DNA of 64,000 nucleotides, from the NCBI GenBank assembly GCA_036847185.1, contig DAIUAM010000009.1, positions 1 through 64,000 of the forward strand, in the 5' to 3' direction. Source of the DNA: UBA4738 sp002413305 (GTDB lineage Bacteria > Actinomycetota > UBA4738). Shown in pieces: positions 17,033 to 25,266 of the stretch; the first letter of the stretch is position 1; each line of letters opens with the position of its first letter. Both the position numbers and the translations under genes were made by a program. Under the pieces are notes generated by a model, which saw only the letters and a list, made by a program, of their open reading frames with translations, ran no database searches and was not told the DNA's origin.

Positions 17033-17076
17033 CGGCGGCCCGTCCGCCCCTCGCCTGCACGTGAGAGCCCCCCGGG

Positions 17077-17781
17077 CTACGGCTCGGTCCCGCTCCGGTG
17101 GCGGCCCGCCGCCCGCCTAGCCCGGATGGCGTGGACGACCAGGGCCGCGACGAGCGCACACGTCGTGCCCAGCAGGACCCCGGCCAGTGCATCCGAGAAC
17201 CAATGCGCCGCCAGGTACGCGCGGGACAGCCCCATCAGCAGCGCGAAAAGGGCTGCGGCCGCTCCCCACAGGAACCGCTTCCGCCCTTCCGGGAACAGTG
17301 CGATGACGGCCGCCACAGCGGTGACACTGGCGGCGACCGCGTGTCCGGAGGGGAAGGAGGCCCCGCTGGTGGAGACCAGCGCCCCGGGAGGCCGGGCCCG
17401 GTCGAACACGCCTTTCAGCGTCCCGATCAGGATCTCGGACAGCACGATCGCGCCGGCGAAGGCCCCCAGGTGCCACCACCGGCGCCGAACGGCCAGGAAC
17501 CCTGCGATGAGCAAGCGGATGGGGAGCGTGACGAAGGTGAGCCCCAGCACGTTGAGGACCTTGGCGATCGCGGTCAACGGTCCCGACCGGATGGCGAGCA
17601 TCCGCCGGAGGTAGCCGTCGTCGAAGGCTTGCACGTGGACACGGGAAGCCGGCACGGCGACCAGCACGAATACGACCGCCGTCGCGACGGCGAGCGACAC
17701 CGTGACGGCGACGTCTCGGCGGGGCATGCCGAGCAGCGGGTGCTCGGGCATCCGCACCCGGCGCGTCGGCTCCTCGGTCAC
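17077..17781 (-). CDS. PAP2 family phosphatase, complete active site
   Basis: 234 aa membrane phosphatase with about six helices. All three PAP2 motifs are present: KGVFDRARPPG, ASFPSGHA and SRAYLAAHWFSD. It should dephosphorylate a lipid phosphate such as undecaprenyl-diphosphate or phosphatidate at the membrane face. GTG 17781 overlaps the stop of the upstream PAP2-kinase gene as GTGA and is preferred; ATG 17751 is the alternative. It is the last gene of a four-gene operon. The neighbouring fusion carries a degenerate copy of the same domain. Confidence 0.9.
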   Translation of the reverse strand: MTEEPTRRVRMPEHPLLGMPRRDVAVTVSLAVATAVVFVLVAVPASRVHVQAFDDGYLRRMLAIRSGPLTAIAKVLNVLGLTFVTLPIRLLIAGFLAVRRRWWHLGAFAGAIVLSEILIGTLKGVFDRARPPGALVSTSGASFPSGHAVAASVTAVAAVIALFPEGRKRFLWGAAAALFALLMGLSRAYLAAHWFSDALAGVLLGTTCALVAALVVHAIRARRAAGRHRSGTEP

Positions 17782-19976
17782 GATCCCGGGCACGGCACCT
17801 CCACTCCGCACAGGCGTTCGCCTTCGTCCTGCCGCACGAACCTGATCACCTGGGACCGCGGCTCGAACGTCAGCGCCGCGTCGACGTCGAACACCAACGC
17901 GGACGGCGTGCCCGGCGCGAACGCGAAGTCGTACGTGACGCACCCTCCTGGAAACTCGTAGAACCTGGTGTCCTGGAACCCTGGCCGGAGCCGGATGGGG
18001 CGTTCGAACCGCAGCGTCCCTGCCTCATCGGATGGCACCTGTTCGGCCCCGGACCGATCACAGGAACGGGTGAGCGTCACGACCGCCGACCGAGGCCCCG
18101 CCCGGTCCGAGTCGAAACGGTACAGCGCCCGGCCGCTGTTCACGATGGCGCCAGCGAACCGCCACCCGGACGGCAGGGTGGCCACGCACGGCAGCAAGGA
18201 GGAGGACGGCACCGACTGCGCCACCAGGATCATCGTCCGCCCAGTGCCGCACTCCGGCGCCAAGATGACATCGGGGTTCTGGACGGGCAGGAAGCCCTCG
18301 CTCAAGGTGGCGGTGGCCAGCGCGAAGATGCCGAGCAGGGTGAAGGCGGTGACGACCCGCCGTACGCTCCACCGCTGGATCGCGATCGGACGGCGGTGCG
18401 GAGCGAGCGCCCGGAACCTCGCCATCAGGTCCCGCCCATCTCGCTTCATGAATGCCCGGAGTTGGGTGGGACTGGCCACGCCCCGGGTCGCCGCGAACGC
18501 TTCGGCGATCTCCTCCGGACTGAAGAAGGCGAGTGCTCTCCGGTACACACGGTCCGGGTCCGACCGGACCGCCAGCACCAGCATCATGTTCGCCAGGTCG
18601 ACCGCCTGTCGCCAGGGAGACGGGCGGACCTGGACGAAGAAGGCGTCGATCAGGAGCAGCCGGCCGTCCTTGACCAGGAGGTTCGCGGGCTTGATGTCGC
18701 GGTGGGCCAGCCCCGCATCCCACAACCTGCGGATCAGGCCAAGGCCCTGGTCGATGAGGTCGTCGTCGACCTCGGCCTCGCCGATCTCTCGTGCGCCGTC
18801 GAAGAACCCCATCACGAGCAGGTACTCGCTCCCGGGGGTGATCTCGACGATGCCGAAGGACTCCGCCGTTGGGACGCCGGCGGCGGTGAGGAGCCGGAGG
18901 GTGTAGTCCTCGTACTCGACGAAGCGCCGAACCGTCTGGAACGACGCCTCGTCCTCGAGGGCGCCGTACAGGATCGTTCGCCACAGCTTGTACCAGCGGT
19001 CGGCGCGAACGTGGCTCTTCGCGTACAGCTTCGCGAACACGAAGGTGGTGGGGTCCCCTTCGACCTTCAGGCGCAGGGGCGTCGAGCCACCGGACCCCTC
19101 CAGGCCGAACGGCTTGATCTCCAAGACGTCCAGTCCGAGCTGATCGGACACCGCCGAGCGGATGGCCTCGCCGCGCCGGCCGGTGATATCGAGGTGCGCG
19201 GTGGTGCCGCGCCGGTAGACGACGGGGAAGATCTCGTTCGGCGTCAGCAATCGGAACCCGGCGATCCCGATGGCCACCACGGCGATCGCGCCGAACAGGA
19301 TGTCGGAGGGGTGGTCCACGGCGAGGTAGGCGCGTGACAGGCCGAACAGCACGATCACGCCCACGATGACCACCTTCGCCACGTTCCGGGGCCGTCCGTG
19401 GGGGAAGAGGGTGTAGGCGATACCGATCAGGATCAGGGCCAGCGTTGCCACCGGCGGTGAGGGCATCGCGAACCCTCCCCATCCCCCGATGATCGTGACA
19501 CCGTAGGGGCGGGGACGGTGGACGAGCTCGTACATGATCGCGCCGACCTGGTGCTGCACGAAGGCGCATCCCACGAACACCAGCAGATGACGCCATCGGC
19601 GAAGGATCATCAGGGCGACGATCAATCCCAGCCCCAGGATCGTGTCGGCCCATCCGGACAGCGAGGCTTTGATCGCTCGCATGACGTGCGTGAGCCAGGG
19701 CGTGCGGATGTCGGCGAGGCGCTGCAGGAGCCACGTGTCGATCCGGTCGCCCATCCGAAGCAGGGCCGGGACCTTCAGCCCGACGACGGTGGCCACGAAC
19801 ACCACCACCAGCCCGGCGAGCCAGATCAGGCCGCTGTTCCCAACGCTCCTGGGCAGCGGCGGGGGCGCTCCCGTGGGACGCCGCTGCCGGCGGTGGCGGC
19901 GGGCCGTCCGGGAGCTCGGCAGGACCGGGAGCTCCGCCGCGGTTGGGACGGGTTCGAAGTGGGCCGTGTCGGCCAT
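17778..19976 (-). CDS. Degenerate PAP2 domain fused to a lipopolysaccharide-kinase-like domain
   Basis: 732 aa. Residues 1-50 are basic and cytoplasmic. A PAP2-like membrane domain covers about 60-260, with ELVHRPRPYG, MPSPPVA and SRAYLAVDHPSD. The first motif lacks its Lys and the PSGH motif reads PSPP, so phosphatase activity is doubtful. A RIO/lipopolysaccharide-kinase-type domain covers about 300-520, with LAHRDIKPANLLVKDG and LLLIDAFF (DFG replaced by DAF). One more helix near 550 (AFTLLGIFALATAT) leads to a C-terminal domain of about 170 residues, probably extracytoplasmic. ATG 19976 follows GGGAGC. Confidence 0.85.
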   Translation of the reverse strand: MADTAHFEPVPTAAELPVLPSSRTARRHRRQRRPTGAPPPLPRSVGNSGLIWLAGLVVVFVATVVGLKVPALLRMGDRIDTWLLQRLADIRTPWLTHVMRAIKASLSGWADTILGLGLIVALMILRRWRHLLVFVGCAFVQHQVGAIMYELVHRPRPYGVTIIGGWGGFAMPSPPVATLALILIGIAYTLFPHGRPRNVAKVVIVGVIVLFGLSRAYLAVDHPSDILFGAIAVVAIGIAGFRLLTPNEIFPVVYRRGTTAHLDITGRRGEAIRSAVSDQLGLDVLEIKPFGLEGSGGSTPLRLKVEGDPTTFVFAKLYAKSHVRADRWYKLWRTILYGALEDEASFQTVRRFVEYEDYTLRLLTAAGVPTAESFGIVEITPGSEYLLVMGFFDGAREIGEAEVDDDLIDQGLGLIRRLWDAGLAHRDIKPANLLVKDGRLLLIDAFFVQVRPSPWRQAVDLANMMLVLAVRSDPDRVYRRALAFFSPEEIAEAFAATRGVASPTQLRAFMKRDGRDLMARFRALAPHRRPIAIQRWSVRRVVTAFTLLGIFALATATLSEGFLPVQNPDVILAPECGTGRTMILVAQSVPSSSLLPCVATLPSGWRFAGAIVNSGRALYRFDSDRAGPRSAVVTLTRSCDRSGAEQVPSDEAGTLRFERPIRLRPGFQDTRFYEFPGGCVTYDFAFAPGTPSALVFDVDAALTFEPRSQVIRFVRQDEGERLCGVEVPCPGS

Positions 19977-19986
19977 CGAGCGCTCC

Positions 19987-20937
19987 CTAGTCCAGGCCCT
20001 CGTCGTGAAGCCAGGCCATCGCCACCTGCGCCGCCGACCGCCCACGACCCGACATCCCCGCCTCCAGCGCCCGGAGCCCGTCGGTGGTCAGCCGCGCCGA
20101 CACCGCGTCGACCGTCTCGGCCACACCCTCCCCGAACCGGGCCAGAGCAGCCTCGCGAACCACCGGCATGACGTTCTCCGCCGGCTGGAGATCGCGGTCG
20201 TCGGCCAAGGCGACCAGGCGCCCGGAGGCGAGAAGCGGGTCCGTCGAGAACAGCAGCCCCACGTCGATGTCCTCTCCCTGCAGGGCCTGCACGGTCAGTG
20301 GCCCTCCGGTGTCCAGCCCGACGAACCCGTGGAACCGCAGCCCGTAGCTTCGTCGCAGGCCGAGCAGGCACAGGGGCCGCTGCGGGCATTCGGGCGGCCC
20401 GCCGAACACCAGGTGGGGAGCAACCGGCAGCAGGTCGCTCACGTTCGACAGGTGATAGCGCCCAGCCGTCGAGGCGGTGACCACGATCGCGTTGGCATCC
20501 TGTGCCGGCGCGGGCTGCAAGGCGCGGATGCCTCGGCTAGCGAACGCGGCGGCCACCGCGGCGAACGTGGCTCCGGTGTCGCGGCTCGCCCGTGAACGCC
20601 CCAGGGACACGAAGGCGAGCGCCGAACCCGCGTACTCGGGGACCAGGTCGATCAGGCCGTGGGTCAGCGCCGGTTCGACGATCTCCCGGGAGCCCACGTC
20701 CGTCATGAGCTCGACCGGGTACCCGCGAGCCCGCAGCGCGGCCGCGTAGAGGTTCGCCAGCAGGACGCTCTCCGGGAAGGCGAACGATGCGACCCGGATC
20801 GCGTTCCCGGGCGACGGGATCGTCCGCGCGGCTGGGCCGGACGTGCAGGCGGTGGACGCCACCGCCGCGACGAGAGCTGGTCCGAGCCAAGCGCGGCACC
20901 TGAGCCGTCGCGACAGGACATCGATCTCAGGCTTCAC
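19987..20937 (-). CDS. ProX/OpuAC-like substrate-binding lipoprotein
   Basis: 316 aa. A signal sequence with a lipobox-like end (ALVAAVASTACTSG) precedes a type II periplasmic-binding fold of the glycine betaine/choline class (VASFAFPESVLLANLYAAAL, GLIDLVPEYAGSAL, VGLDTGGPLTVQALQGEDID, DDRDLQPAENVMPVV). No ABC permease or ATPase is next to it. Instead it lies between an LPG-synthase-type membrane protein (11-bp overlap) and the PAP2-kinase gene (10-bp gap), so it may act as a sensor or ligand-binding partner rather than a transporter subunit. The usual quaternary-amine-binding aromatic box cannot be judged by eye. Confidence 0.85.
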   Translation of the reverse strand: MKPEIDVLSRRLRCRAWLGPALVAAVASTACTSGPAARTIPSPGNAIRVASFAFPESVLLANLYAAALRARGYPVELMTDVGSREIVEPALTHGLIDLVPEYAGSALAFVSLGRSRASRDTGATFAAVAAAFASRGIRALQPAPAQDANAIVVTASTAGRYHLSNVSDLLPVAPHLVFGGPPECPQRPLCLLGLRRSYGLRFHGFVGLDTGGPLTVQALQGEDIDVGLLFSTDPLLASGRLVALADDRDLQPAENVMPVVREAALARFGEGVAETVDAVSARLTTDGLRALEAGMSGRGRSAAQVAMAWLHDEGLD

Positions 20938-22084
20938 GTGGCGTCGATCCGGCAGGCGCGACCGTCCCCACCCGCGCCACTTGGGGTTTGCCGTTCGGGG
21001 GCGCCTTCAGCCACCTCCGCCTTCGACGCCACACGAGGTACGTGAAGCCACCCAGGGGTATCTGGATCCCATAGGTCAGGGTGCGAAAGAGCAGGACGGC
21101 CGCCGTGATCTGCGCCTTGAACACGGCTGGCGAGGCGTCCGTGTGATGGTGGCCCGCCGCGTAAAGGCCTCCGATCAGGGCCAGTTCGACGAACCCGACG
21201 CCGCCCGGGGTGATCGGCGCCGCCGACAGCAAACGGGCGAACGCGAAGACGGCCAGCGACTGGATGGCCGTGACCTCCCCGGCGGACACGCCGATGAACC
21301 GCAGCGCCAGCAGGAGGACGAGCCACAGCGCCAGGTGGCTGGCGATGGTGGTCACCGTGAGCGGCAGCCACCGCTTGCGCAGCAGGTGGATCGTCTCTTT
21401 GCGGAAGCGGACCGCGCCGTCGCCCCATGTGCTGACCGGCGGCTTGCGGACCAGCTGCCGCAGCCACGACCACGCTGCCCCGACGCCACCGCCGATGCGC
21501 CTCGCGAACTCCTTCCGCCAGAGCATGAGCGCGAACGCCACGACCGACCCCGCCAGGATGGCCAATCCGATCAGGGCGGGGATGAGCAGGGCGACGGTCG
21601 CCTTCCCGGTGACGGCCAGGAGCCCGAGCGCGAAGATCGGCAGGCTGAGCTTCAGGAAGCTGTTCCACACGCCGGTCGTGGAGATGAGAAGCGCGATCTC
21701 CGAGCCCGTGAACCCCCACGAACGGAACATGGCCACCACGATCCCAATCGACACGGCTCCGCCGGCGGGGATGACGTTCGAGATGGTCGTGCCCGTCTGG
21801 TTGTTCACGGCCGCTTGGGCAAGGGTCAGACCGGGCATGGCAGCGACCATCTGGGCCCAATACGTGAACAGGTTGAAGACCATGGCCGCCACCAGGACCA
21901 GCAACTGGACCGCGGTCAAGCCCCGCATCGTTCGCCACACCGAGCCATAGCTGGCGATCTTCGGTAGGACGAGCGCGAAGATACCGACCACCACCACCAG
22001 CGAGATGACGGCCTGGATCATGCGGAGTCGACGGCGGCGGTGCGGACGTGCGACTGAGCCGGATGGGATCGTCTGGTCTGCCAC
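20927..22084 (-). CDS. Lysylphosphatidylglycerol synthase TM-region (UPF0104/YbhN) protein
   Basis: 385 aa with about eight membrane helices. Family features are IPAGGAVSIGIVVAMFRSWG near residue 105 and LLSAAPITPGGVGFVELALI near residue 290. There is no C-terminal aminoacyl-transfer domain, so it is the membrane (flippase-like) part only. GTG 22084 follows GAGGGGG. It is the first gene of the operon with the ProX-like lipoprotein, PAP2-kinase and PAP2. A role in moving or modifying a membrane lipid fits the neighbours but is inferred. Confidence 0.9.
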   Translation of the reverse strand: MADQTIPSGSVARPHRRRRLRMIQAVISLVVVVGIFALVLPKIASYGSVWRTMRGLTAVQLLVLVAAMVFNLFTYWAQMVAAMPGLTLAQAAVNNQTGTTISNVIPAGGAVSIGIVVAMFRSWGFTGSEIALLISTTGVWNSFLKLSLPIFALGLLAVTGKATVALLIPALIGLAILAGSVVAFALMLWRKEFARRIGGGVGAAWSWLRQLVRKPPVSTWGDGAVRFRKETIHLLRKRWLPLTVTTIASHLALWLVLLLALRFIGVSAGEVTAIQSLAVFAFARLLSAAPITPGGVGFVELALIGGLYAAGHHHTDASPAVFKAQITAAVLLFRTLTYGIQIPLGGFTYLVWRRRRRWLKAPPNGKPQVARVGTVAPAGSTPREA

Positions 22085-22229
22085 GAGCCCCCCTCAAGGT
22101 GACAGATGCCAGCCGGGTTCCTGCGGCCGGACTCCTCGCATCATGGCCCGTCCCGTTCGGAGTGTCTAGCCCCGAAGATCCTCACTCGAGCCGGAATGGC
22201 ACAGAACGAGTTCTGGCGGGATGCCTGGG

Positions 22230-22513
22230 TCAGAGCTCGCTACGAGCCGACGCGGTGAGGAGCGCATCGATCGCATCCGGCGCTCCGGGTCGTCCCAGCA
22301 GAAAGCCCTGTCCACGATCGCAGCCCAGCAGCTTCAGGGCATCGAGCTGATCGGCGGTCTCGACTCCCTCGCCCACCACATAGAGGCCGATGGCGTGCGC
22401 CAGATCGATGATCGCCGCGACGATCGCGTCCTCACCGACCGTCACGGTCAACCCCTGGATGAACGAGCGGTCGATCTTGACGAAGTCGAGTGGGAACTGC
22501 CGCAGGTAGGCGA
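22230..22513 (-). pseudogene. C-terminal remnant of an EAL-domain protein
   Basis: The frame running down from about 22513 reads LAYLRQFPLDFVKIDRSFIQ, then DLAHAIGLYVVGEGVETADQ and LLGCDRGQGFLLGRP to the stop at 22230. These are the last third of a cyclic-di-GMP phosphodiesterase (EAL) domain. The EAL motif itself and all upstream domains are missing. At about 22513 the sequence passes directly into a VOC remnant facing the other way. No start codon or Shine-Dalgarno serves it, so it is non-functional. Confidence 0.85.
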
Positions 22514-22657
22514 GCGAGGGTGAAGGAGCTCGGCGGGGAGGCGAACGATCCCGCGCCGGTGCCGGGCATGGGATGGTTCGCGACCTGCAAGGACACGGCC
22601 GGGAACGAGTTCGGCCTCTGGCAGATCGACACCTCCGCCCCGCCCCCGGCCGGGTAG
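22514..22657 (+). pseudogene. C-terminal remnant of a VOC (glyoxalase/bleomycin-resistance) protein
   Basis: From GTG 22520 the frame reads VKELGGEANDPAPVPGMGWF, ATCKDTAGNEFGLWQIDTSA and a stop at 22655-22657. This is the typical C-terminal half of a VOC-family domain. The N-terminal half is absent. The break point coincides with that of the EAL remnant on the other strand, so both genes lost their 5' parts in the same event. Confidence 0.8.
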
Positions 22658-22693
22658 CATCACAGCAGGCTGCCCGGGCACGCTGGGGCGCCG

Positions 22694-22766
22694 GCCCCCG
22701 TAGCTCAGTGGATAGAGCACAGGTTTCCTAAACCTGGTGTCGCAGGTCCGATTCCTGCCGGGGGCA
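22694..22766 (+). tRNA. tRNA-Arg (anticodon CCT)
   Basis: Full cloverleaf. The acceptor stem GCCCCCG (22694-22700) pairs with CGGGGGC (22759-22765), with discriminator A at 22766. The anticodon stem CAGGT/ACCTG encloses the loop TTCCTAA, with anticodon CCT at 22727-22729. The T arm is GCAGG/CCTGC with loop TCCGATT. The 3' CCA is not encoded. It reads the rare AGG arginine codon. Confidence 0.95.
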
Positions 22767-22813
22767 CCGGAGTCTGTCGTGCTTCGGATGATGCCTGACG
22801 TTCCGGCGTCACC

Positions 22814-22848
22814 TGATCGATGACGGAATTCCGGGTGATCGTTGACGG
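22814..22848 (+). repeat. Imperfect 13-bp direct repeat, 22-bp spacing
   Basis: TGATCGATGACGG (22814-22826) and TGATCGTTGACGG (22836-22848) differ at one base and are two helical turns apart. They lie in the 163-bp gap between the tRNA and the convergent MarR gene. No function is assigned. Confidence 0.35.
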
Positions 22849-22929
22849 TCTCTCCGCCTGATGCTTGATGGTGGCTTCGGCTGATGCTTGCCACACCCCA
22901 TCTCTCCCGTCGCCTGGAGCGAGGAGGTC

Positions 22930-23430
22930 TCAGCCAAGGGAGCAGTCGACGATGACTTTGTTCAGAGCGCGCTCGAGGAGGGCGAGCTCCTGATCATCGA
23001 GGTGGGCGACGAACAGCTTGGAGATCCCGCGCGCGTGGACGGGCACGGTCTCGGCTAGGCGAGCGATCCCCGCCTCGGTGAGGGCAACGACCACGCCACG
23101 GCCGTCGGTACCCGCTCTGTCTCGACGGACGAGCCCTTCTTCGGCCAGGCGGGCGACGCGACGGGACATGCCCGATCGGGAGATGAGCGCTCGGTCCGCC
23201 AGCTCGGTCATGCGCAACTCCCCGTGGGCCTCCGCGAGCTGCGCCAGCACGTCGAAGTCGGCCAGAGCCAGACCCGTCTCTCGTTCGAGATCCGTGTCGA
23301 GTCGGCGCATGAGCGTGGCGTGGGCCCGCAGCAGCGAGCGCCAGGCCTCGAACCCACGGCGGCCCGGGACCTCGTCCGCCACGAGCCGGTCGAGGAGCTC
23401 CGCGACATCCGTCTCAGGAAGTATTTGCAT
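22930..23430 (-). CDS. MarR family transcriptional regulator
   Basis: 166 aa. A helical N-terminus (FEAWRSLLRAHATLMRRLDT) leads into the winged helix ELRMTELADRALISRSGMSR and VARLAEEGLVRRDRAGTDGR (the wing, with its Asp-Arg pair), then DGRGVVVALTEAGIARL and a C-terminal dimerisation helix. ATG 23430 is preferred over GTG 23436 because of spacing to GTAGGTG. It is divergent from the LUD gene across a 77-bp region with AAGTATTTGCA repeats. Its own start codon lies inside the left palindrome, so it should autorepress and control the LUD/Gfo pair. Confidence 0.9.
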   Translation of the reverse strand: MQILPETDVAELLDRLVADEVPGRRGFEAWRSLLRAHATLMRRLDTDLERETGLALADFDVLAQLAEAHGELRMTELADRALISRSGMSRRVARLAEEGLVRRDRAGTDGRGVVVALTEAGIARLAETVPVHARGISKLFVAHLDDQELALLERALNKVIVDCSLG

Positions 23431-23468
23431 ATGCACCTACTTCGGTCGTAAAGTATTTGCAAAAGCAA
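23419..23468 (+). promoter_or_regulatory. Paired operator in the MarR/LUD intergenic region
   Basis: AAGTATTTGCA occurs perfectly twice (23419-23429, 23451-23461), 32 bp apart. Each copy leads into a dyad: TGCATATGCA (23426-23435) and TTGCAAAAGCAA (23457-23468). The stretch is clearly more AT-rich than its surroundings. The left site covers the MarR start and the right site lies 40 bp before the LUD start, as expected for a MarR-type operator pair. Confidence 0.6.
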
Positions 23469-23507
23469 GCATACAACCGCGAAGGAGCCCCGGCGAAAGG
23501 AGCGCGC

Positions 23508-24158
23508 ATGTCCACCGATCTCCAGCTCGACCTCGAACCGTCCGTCAAGCGTCGGTTCGGGACCCTGGCTGAAGACGCGCGGGTGACGCGGACCGCGGCC
23601 GCCCTCGAGGCCAACGGCATCGGAGTGTTCCGGGCGGTAGACGCCGCCGAAGCGAAGCGGATCGTCCTGGATCTCATCCCGGATGGATCGCAGGTTCATC
23701 ACGGCGCGTCGCTCACGCTCGAGGTCTCCGGCATCACCGAGGCGATCGAGAAGTCCGGTCGCTACGACCCCGTGCACCCGCGGATCAGGAATCTGGATCG
23801 CAAGACCGAGGCCGAGGAGATCCGCCGCCTGTCCGCAGCACCCGACGTGATGCTCGGCAGCGTCCACGCGGTCACCGAGACCGGCTCGCTGTTGGCGGCC
23901 TCGATGGGTGGCAGTCAACTTGGACCGTACGTCAGCGGCGCCGGGCGAGTCATCCTGGTCGTGGGCACGCAGAAGATCGTGTCGGACCTCGAGGAAGGCT
24001 TGCGCCGGATCAACGAGTACGCCTTCCCGCTCGAGGACGCCCGCGCCCAGTCCGCGTATGGCATCCACAGCGCTGTGAACAAGGTCCTCATCATCAATCG
24101 GGAGATCGTCCCCGACCGCATCACCGTCGTCCTCGTCGACGAAGCTCTCGGATTCTGA
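23508..24158 (+). CDS. LUD domain protein (LutC/DUF162 family)
   Basis: 216 aa. Characteristic stretches are IPDGSQVHHGASLTLEVSG, GSVHAVTETGSLLAASMGGS and AGRVILVVGTQKIVSDLEEG. LUD proteins take part in lactate oxidation with LutA/LutB, but stand-alone members of unknown role are common. No lutAB is present here. ATG 23508 has GAAAGGAG at good distance. It is probably repressed by the divergent MarR protein and co-transcribed with the oxidoreductase 2 bp downstream. Confidence 0.88.
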   Translation: MSTDLQLDLEPSVKRRFGTLAEDARVTRTAAALEANGIGVFRAVDAAEAKRIVLDLIPDGSQVHHGASLTLEVSGITEAIEKSGRYDPVHPRIRNLDRKTEAEEIRRLSAAPDVMLGSVHAVTETGSLLAASMGGSQLGPYVSGAGRVILVVGTQKIVSDLEEGLRRINEYAFPLEDARAQSAYGIHSAVNKVLIINREIVPDRITVVLVDEALGF

Positions 24159-24160
24159 CG

Positions 24161-25266
24161 ATGCCGGCATCGACGCTGGGTGTCGGGATCATCGGGGTCA
24201 GCCCGGTCCGGGGCTGGGCCGCCACCGCCCACATCCCGGCACTGCGGGCGCTTCCGAACTACGAGCTCCGCGCACTCAGCGCCCACAGCAAGGAGTCGGC
24301 CCGCACGGCAGGCGAGGCGTTCGGGGTCGGCGCGGTCTTCTCGGATCACGAGCTGCTGGTGGCCCAACCGGACATCGACGTGGTGGCGGTTACGGTCAAG
24401 GTGCCCCACCATGGCGAGCTCGTCTCGGCCGCCTTGGCCGCCGGCAAGGCCGTCTACTGCGAGTGGCCACTTGGCCGCGACCTCGACGACGCCCGAGCGA
24501 TGGCCGCGCTCGCCGCCGAGCGGAGTGTGCGGACGGTCGTGGGGTTGCAGGCCCGCCAGGCCCCGGCGATCGAGTTCGCCCAAACACTGCTCCGCGAGGG
24601 GTACGTCGGCGAGGTCCTGTCGACGACAATGCTCGGGGTTTCGGTCCCCGGCGACGTCGTGGTCCAGCCCAACGCCTACATGCTCGACGAGGCGAACGGG
24701 GCCAACGTGCTGACGATCGCCGTCGGCCACAGCCTGGACATCCTCACCTACGTCCTGGGCGAGTTCGCCGATCTTTCGGCCGTGTCCGACCTTCGGAGGC
24801 CGCTCATCACCATCGAGGAGACCCGGGAACGGATCGTGAAAACGGCGCCCGACCAGATCGCGGTGATCGGGACCCTGGTGTCCGGCGTGACCGCCAGCAT
24901 CCACGTCCGTGAGGCCGTGGCGGGCGGCACCGGGTTCCTGTGGGAGATCAACGGCACCGACGGAACCTTGCGGGTCACCGCCGACGCCGCCCAGCCCCAG
25001 ATCTATCCCTTGTCCGTCGCCGGAGCGAAGGGACGGAACGAGCCCGCCCCGCTTGCCATCCCACCGCATTGGCCGAGAAGTGGCCCGCGCTCAACGGTCT
25101 GCAGGGAGCACCCGCCGACAACGTCGGACGCGCCTACGCGGCGTTCGCGGCTGACATCGATAACGGGACCCACACCGTGCCGGACTTCGCCGACGCCGTC
25201 CGGCGCCACGAGGTCATCGCCGCCATCGAGACGTCCGCCGCATCAGGGGAACGCGTGAAAGCGTAG
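24161..25266 (+). pseudogene. Gfo/Idh/MocA family oxidoreductase with a one-base frameshift
   Basis: The N-terminal nucleotide-binding domain (GVGIIGVSPVRGWAATAHIP, with CEWPLGRDL at the usual EKP position) and most of the C-terminal domain (VVVQPNAYMLDEANGANVLT, GTGFLWEINGTDGTLRVTAD) read well to residue 304. The frame is then lost at 25070-25072. Adding one G there would give HWAEKWPALNGLQGAPADNV and continue YAAFAADIDNGTHTVPDFAD to the stop at 25266. The intact product would be about 368 aa, a galactose-1-dehydrogenase/Gal80-like oxidoreductase. The damage may be a consensus error. Confidence 0.85.

Noticed and set aside
17968..19337. Long open frames antisense to the PAP2-kinase gene
   Set aside because: They are GC-driven shadows: Arg/Pro/Gln-rich translations without motifs, opposite a gene with clear domains.
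22230..22766. Integrated element or IS scar at the tRNA-Arg gene
   Set aside because: No integrase, transposase, terminal inverted repeats or duplicated tRNA 3' end was found. A simple deletion explains the two remnants.
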